From an uncultured Bacillota bacterium (lineage in GTDB: Bacteria; Bacillota; JAAYKD01), in contig CALCNS010000129.1 in assembly GCA_937897315.1 (NCBI GenBank), forward strand, positions 1-5,185: a stretch of 5,185 bases of DNA, read 5' to 3'. Positions 1-5,185 of the stretch are shown here, one piece after another (positions within the stretch are counted from its first letter, which is position 1; every line of letters begins with the position of its first letter). A program made the position numbers and the translations under genes. The notes under the pieces were generated by a model. That model saw only the letters and a list, made by a program, of their open reading frames with translations. It was not told where the DNA came from and searched no databases.

Positions 1-51
1 GAAATCTTTACCGAGTTTCGAATAACCTAATCGGTAAGGATTTCTTTGTTT
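1..51 (+). terminator. Long inverted repeat with T-rich tail, candidate terminator of an upstream gene
   Basis: Arms 1-14 (GAAATCTTTACCGA) and 31-44 (TCGGTAAGGATTTC) pair at 13 of 14 positions. The remaining pair (T7 with G38) would be a G-U wobble in RNA. The loop is 16 nt (15-30), and the right arm runs into a T-rich stretch (TTTCTTTGTTT, 41-51). This looks like an intrinsic terminator for a gene left of the window. The stem is only moderately GC-rich and the T-tail is interrupted, so a non-terminator role, such as a binding site or the end of a mobile repeat, is possible. The left arm begins at base 1, so the stem may be longer than visible. Confidence 0.5.
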
Positions 52-138
52 CATTGTAGAGCTGCACATCACTTTGAAACAACATCTACTTTCGACAAAG
101 TTTTGCTCATTCTCCCAGTAATGAAAAATAAATGTGGC

Positions 139-205
139 AAAAAAATCTTTTTTTAATTGGTTTAGGCACTTGATTTAAATATCTAGATCCATATAATAAT
201 ACATG
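139..205 (+). promoter_or_regulatory. Sigma-A/sigma-70-type promoter of the operon, with an A/T-tract upstream element
   Basis: A -35-like TTGATT (170-175) lies 16 nt upstream of a perfect -10 hexamer TATAAT (192-197), which places transcription start near 203-205. The A7-TC-T7 run at 139-154 largely falls where an UP element or intrinsic bend would sit (about -50 to -65). The spacer contains the 8-bp palindrome ATCTAGAT (181-188). This is the best promoter match upstream of the first gene, and no gap later in the operon exceeds 16 nt, so it may drive the whole cluster. The call is based on consensus match and position only. Confidence 0.6.
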
Positions 206-216
206 TCGACAACATG
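202..216. promoter_or_regulatory. Short dyad at the predicted transcription start, candidate operator
   Basis: CATGT (202-206) and ACATG (212-216) are inverted copies separated by 5 nt, with the palindrome TGTCGACA (204-211) nested inside. The dyad begins 5 nt after the -10 hexamer and overlaps the predicted start site. A repressor bound here would block initiation. Short dyads occur often by chance in AT-rich DNA, so function is inference from position alone. Confidence 0.25.
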
Positions 217-337
217 CTCTTTATAAACTTCATATATCGGACTACCCAAGAGTGATGTAGATGCAGGAGTTTGATCCACCTAACCCGAATTCATGAAAAC
301 ATACCAATATGAATTTTGAATAAAGGATGGATTCTCT

Positions 338-670
338 ATGGATATCTTCACTCAAGTTGTCATCATGTTGGCTGGGGCCATTGGAATTAATATGGTTTTT
401 CGGAAATACGTGAAACCGGTAAGCAATTGGCTTTATTGGTTTATTGGAATGTTTGCATCTACTTTCGTGGTCAACATCATTAGTCTATATTTGGTATCCA
501 TAGGTACATTACCTCAAGATTGGGGTCCTGTATTGATTCAAACCGTGGCAATAGGAATTATGTTACTCTTTATGCCTCGTGAGCCAGGAAAGTTTGGTGC
601 CAAAATGGATCCGAATGAAAAAGCGGATGAGGACACCGACTTAAAAAAACGTAAGAAACCGAAAATCTAA
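338..670 (+). CDS. Small three-helix membrane protein of unknown function, first gene of the operon
   Basis: The gene encodes 110 residues. I do not recognise the family. Three hydrophobic segments are visible at about 5-20, 31-54 and 63-80, followed by a highly charged tail (81-110) ending in a run of Lys and Arg. The basic loop after helix 1 (FRKYVK) and the basic tail should both be cytoplasmic, which places the N terminus outside. The ATG has an AAAGGA site (322-327) 10 nt upstream. It lies first after the promoter and stops 14 nt before the ATPase gene, so it is very probably co-transcribed with the pilus genes. It could be an accessory membrane component or an unrelated passenger; the sequence does not decide. 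It has no prepilin signal and no cysteines. One small oddity is a tandem duplication of TTTATTGG at 432-447, within helix 2. Confidence 0.8.
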   Translation: MDIFTQVVIMLAGAIGINMVFRKYVKPVSNWLYWFIGMFASTFVVNIISLYLVSIGTLPQDWGPVLIQTVAIGIMLLFMPREPGKFGAKMDPNEKADEDTDLKKRKKPKI

Positions 671-671
671 G

Positions 672-678
672 AAGGAGG
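672..678 (+). promoter_or_regulatory. Strong ribosome binding site that fixes the GTG start of the ATPase gene
   Basis: AAGGAGG ends 6 nt before the GTG at 685, just after the stop codon of the preceding gene (668-670). It is a near-complete complement to the 16S 3' end and supports the GTG over any later start. Another GTG at 683 is out of frame. Confidence 0.85.
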
Positions 679-684
679 AATTGT

Positions 685-2349
685 GTGTATTCTTTCTCGA
701 ATTTCCTGAAACATCTACGAGAGAAAGAACTTCTGCAAGAAGCCGATGAATTAGCTGGTTACGCTGCTCTCGACAGAGGGGAATTTGCCACGGATTTTTT
801 GCTACGACGTATCCCTTGGAGAGAAGAGGAGCTAAAGCAACACCTTTCTTCTCACCTAAATATTGAGTTATTTCTACATAGAGAGTTTTTACTCGAATCT
901 AAATTAAGTCTTTGGATGGATGCCGGGTTGTCTGCCAAGCTACGTTGTTTACCTTTAGAGCTAGATGGTAAACAACTCAAAGTAGCCGTAGACGATCCTT
1001 TTTTTCTACAATTATGGGAGAAAATTGAAAACGATCTTAGCTTGGATTTGGAAGTCTGCCTCATACTCCGATCCGATTTTCAGAGTTATTACCGTCAACT
1101 ATATCAATGCTCTGCGCCAGACTTTCAACCCCATTGCTCTTTACAAGATAATCTACTGACCTATTTACCCTGGTCTCTTGAGAAGGAAACGGATGAACTT
1201 TTAGATGTCTTGGAACAGGCTTATAAAGAACATGCAACAGATATCCATTTCGAACCCCAACGAAATGCTTTACGTGTTCGCTTTCGCATCGATGGTATTT
1301 TATCTTTATATCGCATGTATCAAGAAGATAAGAAGTTGGTATTTTTATCGCGTTTGAAAATTTGGTCCGAATTAAACATTGCTCAGCAAAAATTACCGCA
1401 GGATGGACAATTTCAAAAGACGATATTCGGTGAAGTTGTGGATTTCCGTTTATCTACCATCCCATTAATCCATGGTGAGAAAGCCGTTTTGCGTTTATTA
1501 AGAAAAGCGCAACTCTTAAGTTCTCTTCGTGAATTAGGTATGAGTTCTGAAATCCTCTTGCGCTTCAAAGAGATTCTTTCTCGACCTCATGGCATGATTC
1601 TGGTCTGTGGACCCACCGCTTCAGGAAAGACGACAACCCTATATAGTGCTTTACAGCAACTCAATCGAGACTCCATGAACATTGTTACCATTGAAGATCC
1701 GGTGGAATTTCAATTATCAGGAGTTCAGCAAATGCAAATCCGTGATTCCTTGCATGCGACTTTTGCTACCGGATTACGTGCTGTCTTACGTCAAGACCCC
1801 GATGTGATCCTTATTGGAGAAATACGCGATCATGAAACCGCGGAAGTTGCTTTTCAAGCTGCTTTAACCGGTCATTTGGTTTTTGCTTCCCTGCATACAG
1901 AAGACGCAGTCGGTGCAATCGCCCGGCTATTAGATATGGGTATCGAGCCATTTCTACTGACTTCGACCATTAGTGGCATTTTGTCACAGCGCTTGGTACG
2001 TCGTATTTGTCCCGAGTGTGCCATACGAATTTCCTTGGATCCACATTGGTTAAAGCGTCATCAGCCGCGTGCAGACATACCTCTACCGGACTTTGCGTAC
2101 GACGCGGGACCCGGCTGCACCCAATGTCAATACCATCCCTTAAAGCATCGAATTGGTATTTTTGAGTTATTGACTTTGTCCCAAGAGCTCCGTGAGCTGA
2201 TATTAAAAAGAGCTTCCCTCAATCGCATTCGTGAGCATGCTTACCAATCGGATCTGATTCCTTTCTATTGGGATGGCTTAGAAAAGGCAAGACAGGGGAT
2301 AACAGCCCTTTCTGAAGTCTTACCATACTTCCCCTTATCTTATCATTAA
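685..2349 (+). CDS. pilB: Type IV pilus / type II secretion assembly ATPase (PilB/GspE family)
   Basis: A 554-residue cytoplasmic hexameric-type ATPase that would power filament extension by acting on the platform protein encoded next. About residues 1-140 form a divergent N-terminal region with an MshEN-like part (roughly 58-140). The N2 domain follows with HATDIHFEP (183-191) and RVRFRIDG (197-204). The RecA-like domain has Walker A GPTASGKTTT (309-318; Ala312 replaces the usual Gly), an Asp box around IEDPVE (336-341), Walker B/catalytic region DVILIGEIRD (373-382, Glu379), and a His box with TGH (395-397) and LHT (403-405). A tetracysteine zinc motif (C442-x2-C445 and C478-x2-C481) marks it as an extension ATPase rather than a PilT-type retraction motor. 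The C-terminal GITALSEVLPY is also typical. Length matches PilB/GspE and exceeds ComGA (about 350). All key motifs are intact. PilB, GspE and MshE are not separable on sequence alone. Confidence 0.96.
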   Translation: MYSFSNFLKHLREKELLQEADELAGYAALDRGEFATDFLLRRIPWREEELKQHLSSHLNIELFLHREFLLESKLSLWMDAGLSAKLRCLPLELDGKQLKVAVDDPFFLQLWEKIENDLSLDLEVCLILRSDFQSYYRQLYQCSAPDFQPHCSLQDNLLTYLPWSLEKETDELLDVLEQAYKEHATDIHFEPQRNALRVRFRIDGILSLYRMYQEDKKLVFLSRLKIWSELNIAQQKLPQDGQFQKTIFGEVVDFRLSTIPLIHGEKAVLRLLRKAQLLSSLRELGMSSEILLRFKEILSRPHGMILVCGPTASGKTTTLYSALQQLNRDSMNIVTIEDPVEFQLSGVQQMQIRDSLHATFATGLRAVLRQDPDVILIGEIRDHETAEVAFQAALTGHLVFASLHTEDAVGAIARLLDMGIEPFLLTSTISGILSQRLVRRICPECAIRISLDPHWLKRHQPRADIPLPDFAYDAGPGCTQCQYHPLKHRIGIFELLTLSQELRELILKRASLNRIREHAYQSDLIPFYWDGLEKARQGITALSEVLPYFPLSYH

Positions 2350-2360
2350 GAGGTCACCTC
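2348..2360 (+). promoter_or_regulatory. Ribosome binding site of the platform-protein gene, embedded in a small palindrome
   Basis: AAGAGGT (2348-2354) ends 6 nt before the GTG at 2361 and overlaps the ATPase stop codon (2347-2349). The SD lies inside GAGGT-C-ACCTC (2350-2360), a perfect inverted repeat that abuts the start codon. In RNA, a 4-bp stem (GAGG/CCTC) with a 3-nt loop could hide the site until the upstream ribosome arrives, favouring translational coupling. The stem is short, so this may be coincidental. Confidence 0.5.
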
Positions 2361-3575
2361 GTGCCATATTTTCGTTATAAAGCACTAGATCTAGAAGGTC
2401 ATAGCTATAAAGCGCATCTTTTTGCAAAGCATCGAAAAGAAGCCATGGAACAACTGGGTCAAATATATCCAATTATCTTAAGTTTGGAAACGGAACCTTC
2501 GTGGTGGCGCGCCTTTCAAAATTCCCACAGTCTTTTATATAGCGACCGTGAATTGAGCTTGTTCTGCAAACATCTCTCATTCCTTACAGAAGGTGGCATC
2601 GCTTTGGTCCAATCTCTCGAACTCATTCTTCAAGAGACCAAGGATGCGCATAAGCGATTCTTTTTAAGAAGGTTCATCCAATCATTAGAAGCGGGTGAGT
2701 CTTTATCGGAAGCCCTCTCGCATCATCCGAGGTTACCCGATTTCTTCATTGCTTCTATGAAAGCCGGCGAACAAGGTGCGCGTTTGGGTCCCTTATTTCG
2801 CGATATCGCTGAGTATTACCAAAAGTTAGCAACAGCTAAGCAGAGAAGGCAAACTTCCACTTTGTATCCCATACTACTTCTGTTTGTATCTATGGGCGTT
2901 GCTTACTTTATTCTATCGGTCATCTTACCAAATTTCCTTTTACTATATGATCAAAACGTCGCTTTACCTTTACCTACCCGGATATTACTCCGATGCTATG
3001 AGTATCGCATGGCACTATTGCTCATCCCTTTACTAATAATGGTGTTCGCGTTTTTGATGAAGTACTATCTATTCATTACGCTCCCAACTTTACGTATATC
3101 TCTCGACAAATGGAAATTACACTCCTTCCTTTGGAGTGGATATACGGTCAAACAAGACCTAACAAGATGGAGTTCACCCCTTTCCATCTTGTTAGGCTAT
3201 GGTTTGGAATTACAAGAAGTCTTACCGATCTGTGCCAATCTCATAGAGAATACATATTTGAAACAAGAATTCTCAAAAATCTCTGGTCAATTGGAACAAG
3301 GATCATCCTTCCATGAAGTCATAAGAAAAATAGAGTATCTCCCGGTTACTTTTATTCGCATGTTACATACGGGAGAGCAAGGGAACCGCTTGAGTTCGGC
3401 TTTGACCGACCTTGTTGTACTCTATGAAAACGATATCCAGCAATCTCAACAAAAGATGCAAAGACTGTTAGAGCCCGTTCTTATCCTCTTCCTTTCCTTA
3501 TTGGTCGGATTCCTGGCAGCCGCCATTCTGTTGCCGATGATGAACCAATGGCAAGGAGATACATTATTCTTATAG
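2361..3575 (+). CDS. pilC: Inner-membrane platform protein (PilC/GspF family)
   Basis: The 404-residue polytopic protein anchors the filament machine and transmits ATPase motion to pilin subunits. The family's two repeated T2SF domains are visible: domain 1 at about 67-190 with GEQGARLGPLF (136-146), and domain 2 at about 268-393 with the matching GEQGNRLSSAL (338-348). Membrane segments lie at about 168-192, 215-238 and 372-393, the last in the typical LLEPVLILFLSLLVGF context. The N-terminal FRYKALDLEG (4-13) matches the usual FxYxAxDxxG opening and supports the GTG start, whose SD lies 6 nt upstream. Length is normal for PilC/GspF (about 400) and longer than typical ComGB. It follows the ATPase by 11 nt, the usual order. 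The region encoding residues 266-279 contains a long perfect inverted repeat (listed separately) without disturbing conserved domain-2 positions. PilC versus GspF naming is not resolved. Confidence 0.95.
   Translation: MPYFRYKALDLEGHSYKAHLFAKHRKEAMEQLGQIYPIILSLETEPSWWRAFQNSHSLLYSDRELSLFCKHLSFLTEGGIALVQSLELILQETKDAHKRFFLRRFIQSLEAGESLSEALSHHPRLPDFFIASMKAGEQGARLGPLFRDIAEYYQKLATAKQRRQTSTLYPILLLFVSMGVAYFILSVILPNFLLLYDQNVALPLPTRILLRCYEYRMALLLIPLLIMVFAFLMKYYLFITLPTLRISLDKWKLHSFLWSGYTVKQDLTRWSSPLSILLGYGLELQEVLPICANLIENTYLKQEFSKISGQLEQGSSFHEVIRKIEYLPVTFIRMLHTGEQGNRLSSALTDLVVLYENDIQQSQQKMQRLLEPVLILFLSLLVGFLAAAILLPMMNQWQGDTLFL
3158..3196. repeat. Perfect 14-bp inverted repeat (hairpin) inside the platform-protein gene
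   Basis: CCTAACAAGATGGA (3158-3171) is the exact reverse complement of TCCATCTTGTTAGG (3183-3196), with an 11-nt loop (3172-3182) whose outer pair G3172-T3182 could add a wobble. The arms encode residues 266-271 and 275-279 of the PilC-like protein, at the start of its second T2SF domain. Those residues fit the family pattern (LTRW...LLGYG), so this is not an obvious insertion. There is no T-tract after the right arm, so it is not a classical intrinsic terminator. AACAAGA also occurs as a direct repeat at 3151-3157 and 3161-3167. The repeat is certain; any function is unknown. Confidence 0.9.
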
Positions 3576-3591
3576 AAAGAAGGACTACGAA

Positions 3592-3978
3592 ATGAGATAC
3601 AAGAAATGGCAAAAAGGTGGATTTACTCTGGTTGAGGTTCTCGTCGTATTAGCGATTGTAGCGCTCTTATCCGCGATTGCGGTACCTAAAATAAAAGGTG
3701 TCTACGATGCTGCGAAAGAAGATAAAGCCAAAGCAGATGCTCTACAAGTAATTGCTGCCATACAACGAGAAGAACTTAAGGCAGAGTTATCCGGTGAGGG
3801 CATGACCGTGACTTTGACAAACGACAAAGAGATAACTGCTGACGAGTTACAAAAACTCCATGTTCAGATCACGAACAATAGCGAAAAGTTTATATACTTA
3901 GAGTCAGACACGACACCAAGGAGTATAGAAGTTCAATTTCCCAATAATAAGTTTGTGAAGGTGGAATTCCCGAAATGA
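3592..3978 (+). CDS. Class III prepilin / major pseudopilin with N-terminal methylation motif
   Basis: A 128-residue prepilin, probably the main filament subunit. The 10-residue basic leader ends in KGG, with predicted cleavage after Gly10 before FTLVEV. The mature protein has Phe1 (the N-methylation site) and the key Glu5 (Glu15 of the precursor), followed by the hydrophobic assembly helix to about residue 32, ending in the usual AVP. The helix continues as a Lys/Ala/Glu-rich amphipathic stretch (about 35-63) before a small globular domain rich in beta-prone residues. The mature length is 118 residues with no cysteine, so it lacks the disulfide loop of many major pilins; the short domain resembles GspG or ComGC. 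The ATG at 3592 has AGAAGGA (3578-3584) 7 nt upstream and lies 16 nt after the platform gene. Its stop overlaps the next start (ATGA). PilA, GspG and ComGC cannot be told apart from this alone. Confidence 0.93.
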   Translation: MRYKKWQKGGFTLVEVLVVLAIVALLSAIAVPKIKGVYDAAKEDKAKADALQVIAAIQREELKAELSGEGMTVTLTNDKEITADELQKLHVQITNNSEKFIYLESDTTPRSIEVQFPNNKFVKVEFPK

Positions 3979-4358
3979 ACATAGAGCTTTATGGTGCCTA
4001 TTTGCCGTTGTATTTAATCCTCAGTACGGTATTTGGTTCTTTTCTCAATATGTTGGTTTGGCGTGTACCTCGGAGAGAATCCTTAACCGGAAGGTCTCAC
4101 TGTGTTTCCTGCGGGCATGTATTGGCAGGTAAAGACCTCATACCAATCGTGAGTTGGTTATGGTTGCGAGGAAAGTGCCGATATTGTGGTATACAAATTC
4201 CATTTCGTTATCTATGGTTGGAAGTGTCTATGCTTATTACTTGGGCGATTTGTTGGCTGGTCGTCCAGAATCCGATTCAGCTATTTTGGGCTTCTTTGCT
4301 TACCTCCATTTTTCTTTTTCTGTTTGCTCTGTTTCGCACATGGCCAAGAAAAAAGTAA
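3975..4358 (+). CDS. Stand-alone N-terminal domain of a PilD-type prepilin peptidase; A24 catalytic domain absent
   Basis: A 127-residue membrane protein, about half the usual PilD length (roughly 250). The conserved GSFLNMLVWRVP (21-32) after the first membrane helix and the four zinc-site cysteines (C43-x2-C46, 21 residues, C68-x2-C71), then IPFRYLWLE (75-83), identify the A24 N-terminal domain, associated with pilin N-methylation. Membrane segments lie at about 8-28, 83-98 and 104-120. The protein ends FALFRTWPRKK, about where full-length relatives have a motif like ALIDxR with the first catalytic Asp; that Asp and the later GxGD motif are both missing. No peptidase-like sequence continues in the other frames, so this is not a simple frameshift. 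It could retain methyltransferase-type or zinc-structural function, act with a separate peptidase, or be a decayed PilD. It starts in a 4-nt ATGA overlap with the prepilin gene, with AAGGTGG upstream (3958-3964), so translation is probably coupled. Confidence 0.85.
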   Translation: MNIELYGAYLPLYLILSTVFGSFLNMLVWRVPRRESLTGRSHCVSCGHVLAGKDLIPIVSWLWLRGKCRYCGIQIPFRYLWLEVSMLITWAICWLVVQNPIQLFWASLLTSIFLFLFALFRTWPRKK

Positions 4359-5185
4359 AACAGGGAAGTACTTTACTCATGACCCTGCTGGGGCTCATGT
4401 TTATGTCATTGCTCTTAAGTGGATTGCAGTTCGATCGCTGTGTTCGTTATTGGTTGGCACACAACCACAGAGATGAAGTCTTTGCATATTATCAAGCTCT
4501 CTCTGCACTGGAAGTAGGAGAGAAACGCTTACAAATGCAGTGGTCGCAACGGACTTCTCCTACTTTATCTTTTGAAGACACCTTTTCACTCAACGGGGGA
4601 ACTTGCTCCTTTCAGTGCAATACCGTAGAACACGAGTTGCTTCTCACCGGTGTGGGAATTCAAGAAAAAGTAACGACCTACATACAGAATCGTTATAAAA
4701 TTTCTGACCCTATCCGAAATTCCTATATTTTCTGTGTTCAGGACACCATTCAAGGAAATGGTCGTTTGGTTTTCACTGAACATGCATTAACATATAAAAC
4801 CATGATTTCTGTTTGCGAAATTCCCACGCGAATTACGATGGGTACCAATTTCAGAGATCTTTGGTTTTCCAAAGCGAGCGTTTCTGTTGACACCAGCATA
4901 GCCAATCATCCTGTCTTTAAGGGCTCTGAAACGGGTGCATTCGCAATTGGGCCGTCCATTTATTATGATAACCCAATAGAGTTGAAATCAGACCAATGGG
5001 ACACCCAGGTTTTGTATGTTGCTAAAGATTCACTCACCTTGAACCTACTCGAAGCTGCCAATGAAGTTGAAATCCCCTCCGTCTGCGGACTCGGCTGCAT
5101 TGAAATTTTAGCACGTGAAGATCAAACCTTGATCTTGCATGGAATCTTGCTTACAAATCATCTCGTAATCCATTCGGGAACTCTG
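4340..5185 (+). CDS. PilX/GspK-like minor prepilin, partial at the right edge
   Basis: The frame is open for 282 codons to the last base, so the C terminus is missing. The start has a short Lys-rich leader (MAKKKVKQG), a likely prepilin cleavage after Gly9 and a hydrophobic helix (about 10-30). Mature position 5 is Met, not Glu. Loss of Glu5 is a known feature of GspK and supports a PilX/GspK-like tip or minor subunit. The rest is soluble, with seven cysteines including two CxxxC motifs (C89/C93 and C249/C253), and from about residue 200 becomes beta-strand-rich (runs such as LTLNLLE and LILHGILL), hinting at a beta-helical or adhesin-like region. The start overlaps the PilD-like gene by 19 nt and has no visible SD, so it may depend on coupled translation. 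ATGs further upstream in frame (4160, 4214) lie deep inside the neighbouring gene and would bury the leader. The type of protein is well supported; the exact family is not. Confidence 0.8.
   Translation, partial: MAKKKVKQGSTLLMTLLGLMFMSLLLSGLQFDRCVRYWLAHNHRDEVFAYYQALSALEVGEKRLQMQWSQRTSPTLSFEDTFSLNGGTCSFQCNTVEHELLLTGVGIQEKVTTYIQNRYKISDPIRNSYIFCVQDTIQGNGRLVFTEHALTYKTMISVCEIPTRITMGTNFRDLWFSKASVSVDTSIANHPVFKGSETGAFAIGPSIYYDNPIELKSDQWDTQVLYVAKDSLTLNLLEAANEVEIPSVCGLGCIEILAREDQTLILHGILLTNHLVIHSGTL

Larger units (their letters stand above)
1..337. other. Intergenic region without a convincing gene
   Basis: This AT-rich stretch before the first gene holds the edge inverted repeat (1-44), a weak stem-loop at 88-101 (ACTTT, CGAC loop, AAAGT), an A7-TC-T7 tract (139-154), a promoter (170-197) and a leader of about 130 nt. 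I see no tRNA and no recognisable riboswitch; in particular, no cyclic-di-GMP riboswitch or T-box consensus was found by eye. The only translatable pieces after the promoter are two tiny overlapping frames at 261-296 and 293-319, which I do not call as genes. Confidence 0.7.

Noticed and set aside
267..277. GAGTTTGATCC, matching the conserved 5' end of 16S rRNA
   Set aside because: The similarity stops after 11 bases and no rRNA follows, so it is coincidence.
198..337. Possible cyclic-di-GMP riboswitch or T-box in the leader, since pilus genes are sometimes controlled this way
   Set aside because: I could not find the conserved core of either element by eye; a covariance-model scan would be decisive.
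83..467. Direct repeat CATCTACTTTCG at 83-94 and 456-467
   Set aside because: About one 12-mer repeat is expected by chance in a window this size, and the flanks do not match.
852..1064. Minus-strand open frame of 70 codons inside the ATPase gene
   Set aside because: It lies wholly within a strongly supported gene, has no recognisable domain and no credible promoter, so it is a shadow frame.
3298..3310. Palindrome AAGGAT-C-ATCCTT in the platform gene
   Set aside because: Six-base arms with a one-base centre are expected about once in 5 kb by chance, and the loop is too short for an RNA hairpin of that length.
3110..3316. Plus-strand 68-codon frame inside the platform-protein gene
   Set aside because: It overlaps conserved T2SF coding sequence in another frame and shows no protein family features.
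3931..3980. Bulged stem between GTTCAATTTC (3931-3940) and GAAATGAAC (3972-3980), covering the PilD-like start codon
   Set aside because: It is AT-rich, has a bulge and a loop of about 31 nt, and lies in translated sequence, so it is too weak to call.
4186..4476. Plus-strand 96-codon frame across the PilD-like/PilX-like junction, checked for the missing A24 peptidase half
   Set aside because: It contains neither the first catalytic Asp motif nor GxGD and is out of frame with both genes, so it does not rescue a frameshifted PilD.
4586..4783. Minus-strand 65-codon frame inside the PilX-like gene
   Set aside because: The opposite strand is open for 282 codons with a prepilin-type start; the antisense frame has no support.

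Overview
The window carries the start and middle of an operon for a type IV pilus or type II secretion-like pseudopilus. All genes are on the plus strand. Order: a small membrane protein of unknown function, a PilB/GspE-type assembly ATPase, a PilC/GspF-type platform protein, a class III prepilin, a short protein holding only the N-terminal (zinc/methyltransferase-type) part of a PilD prepilin peptidase, and a PilX/GspK-like minor prepilin cut off by the right edge. Moderately AT-rich DNA, strong AGGAGG-type ribosome binding sites, two GTG starts and tight gene packing suggest a member of the Bacillota. A full-length PilB with an N-terminal MshEN-like domain and a tetracysteine motif, plus a PilX/GspK-like protein, is unlike the compact comG operon of Bacillus. 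It would fit a diderm or clostridial lineage such as Negativicutes, but the genus cannot be fixed from sequence alone.

Layout: 1-337 holds no convincing gene. It starts with a long inverted repeat at the window edge (1-44) followed by a T-rich tail, probably the terminator of an unseen upstream gene. A good sigma-A-type promoter follows (TTGATT at 170-175, 16-nt spacer, TATAAT at 192-197), then a leader of about 130 nt. From 338 to the right edge the genes are 11-16 nt apart or overlap (4 nt, then 19 nt), so one transcript from about position 204 could serve them all.

Working model: the ATPase hydrolyses ATP in the cytoplasm and acts on the platform protein in the inner membrane, which extrudes a filament made mainly of the 118-residue mature pilin and perhaps tipped by the PilX/GspK-like protein. 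Prepilins need cleavage after Gly, but the PilD-like protein here ends before the region that carries both catalytic aspartates of the A24 peptidase, so the peptidase must be encoded elsewhere. No retraction ATPase (PilT), PilM/N/O or secretin lies in the window, so DNA uptake, secretion and a true pilus all remain possible.

The most notable unexplained signals are a perfect 14-bp inverted repeat with an 11-nt loop inside the platform-protein gene (3158-3196), the stand-alone PilD N-terminal domain, and the unidentified small membrane protein leading the operon.
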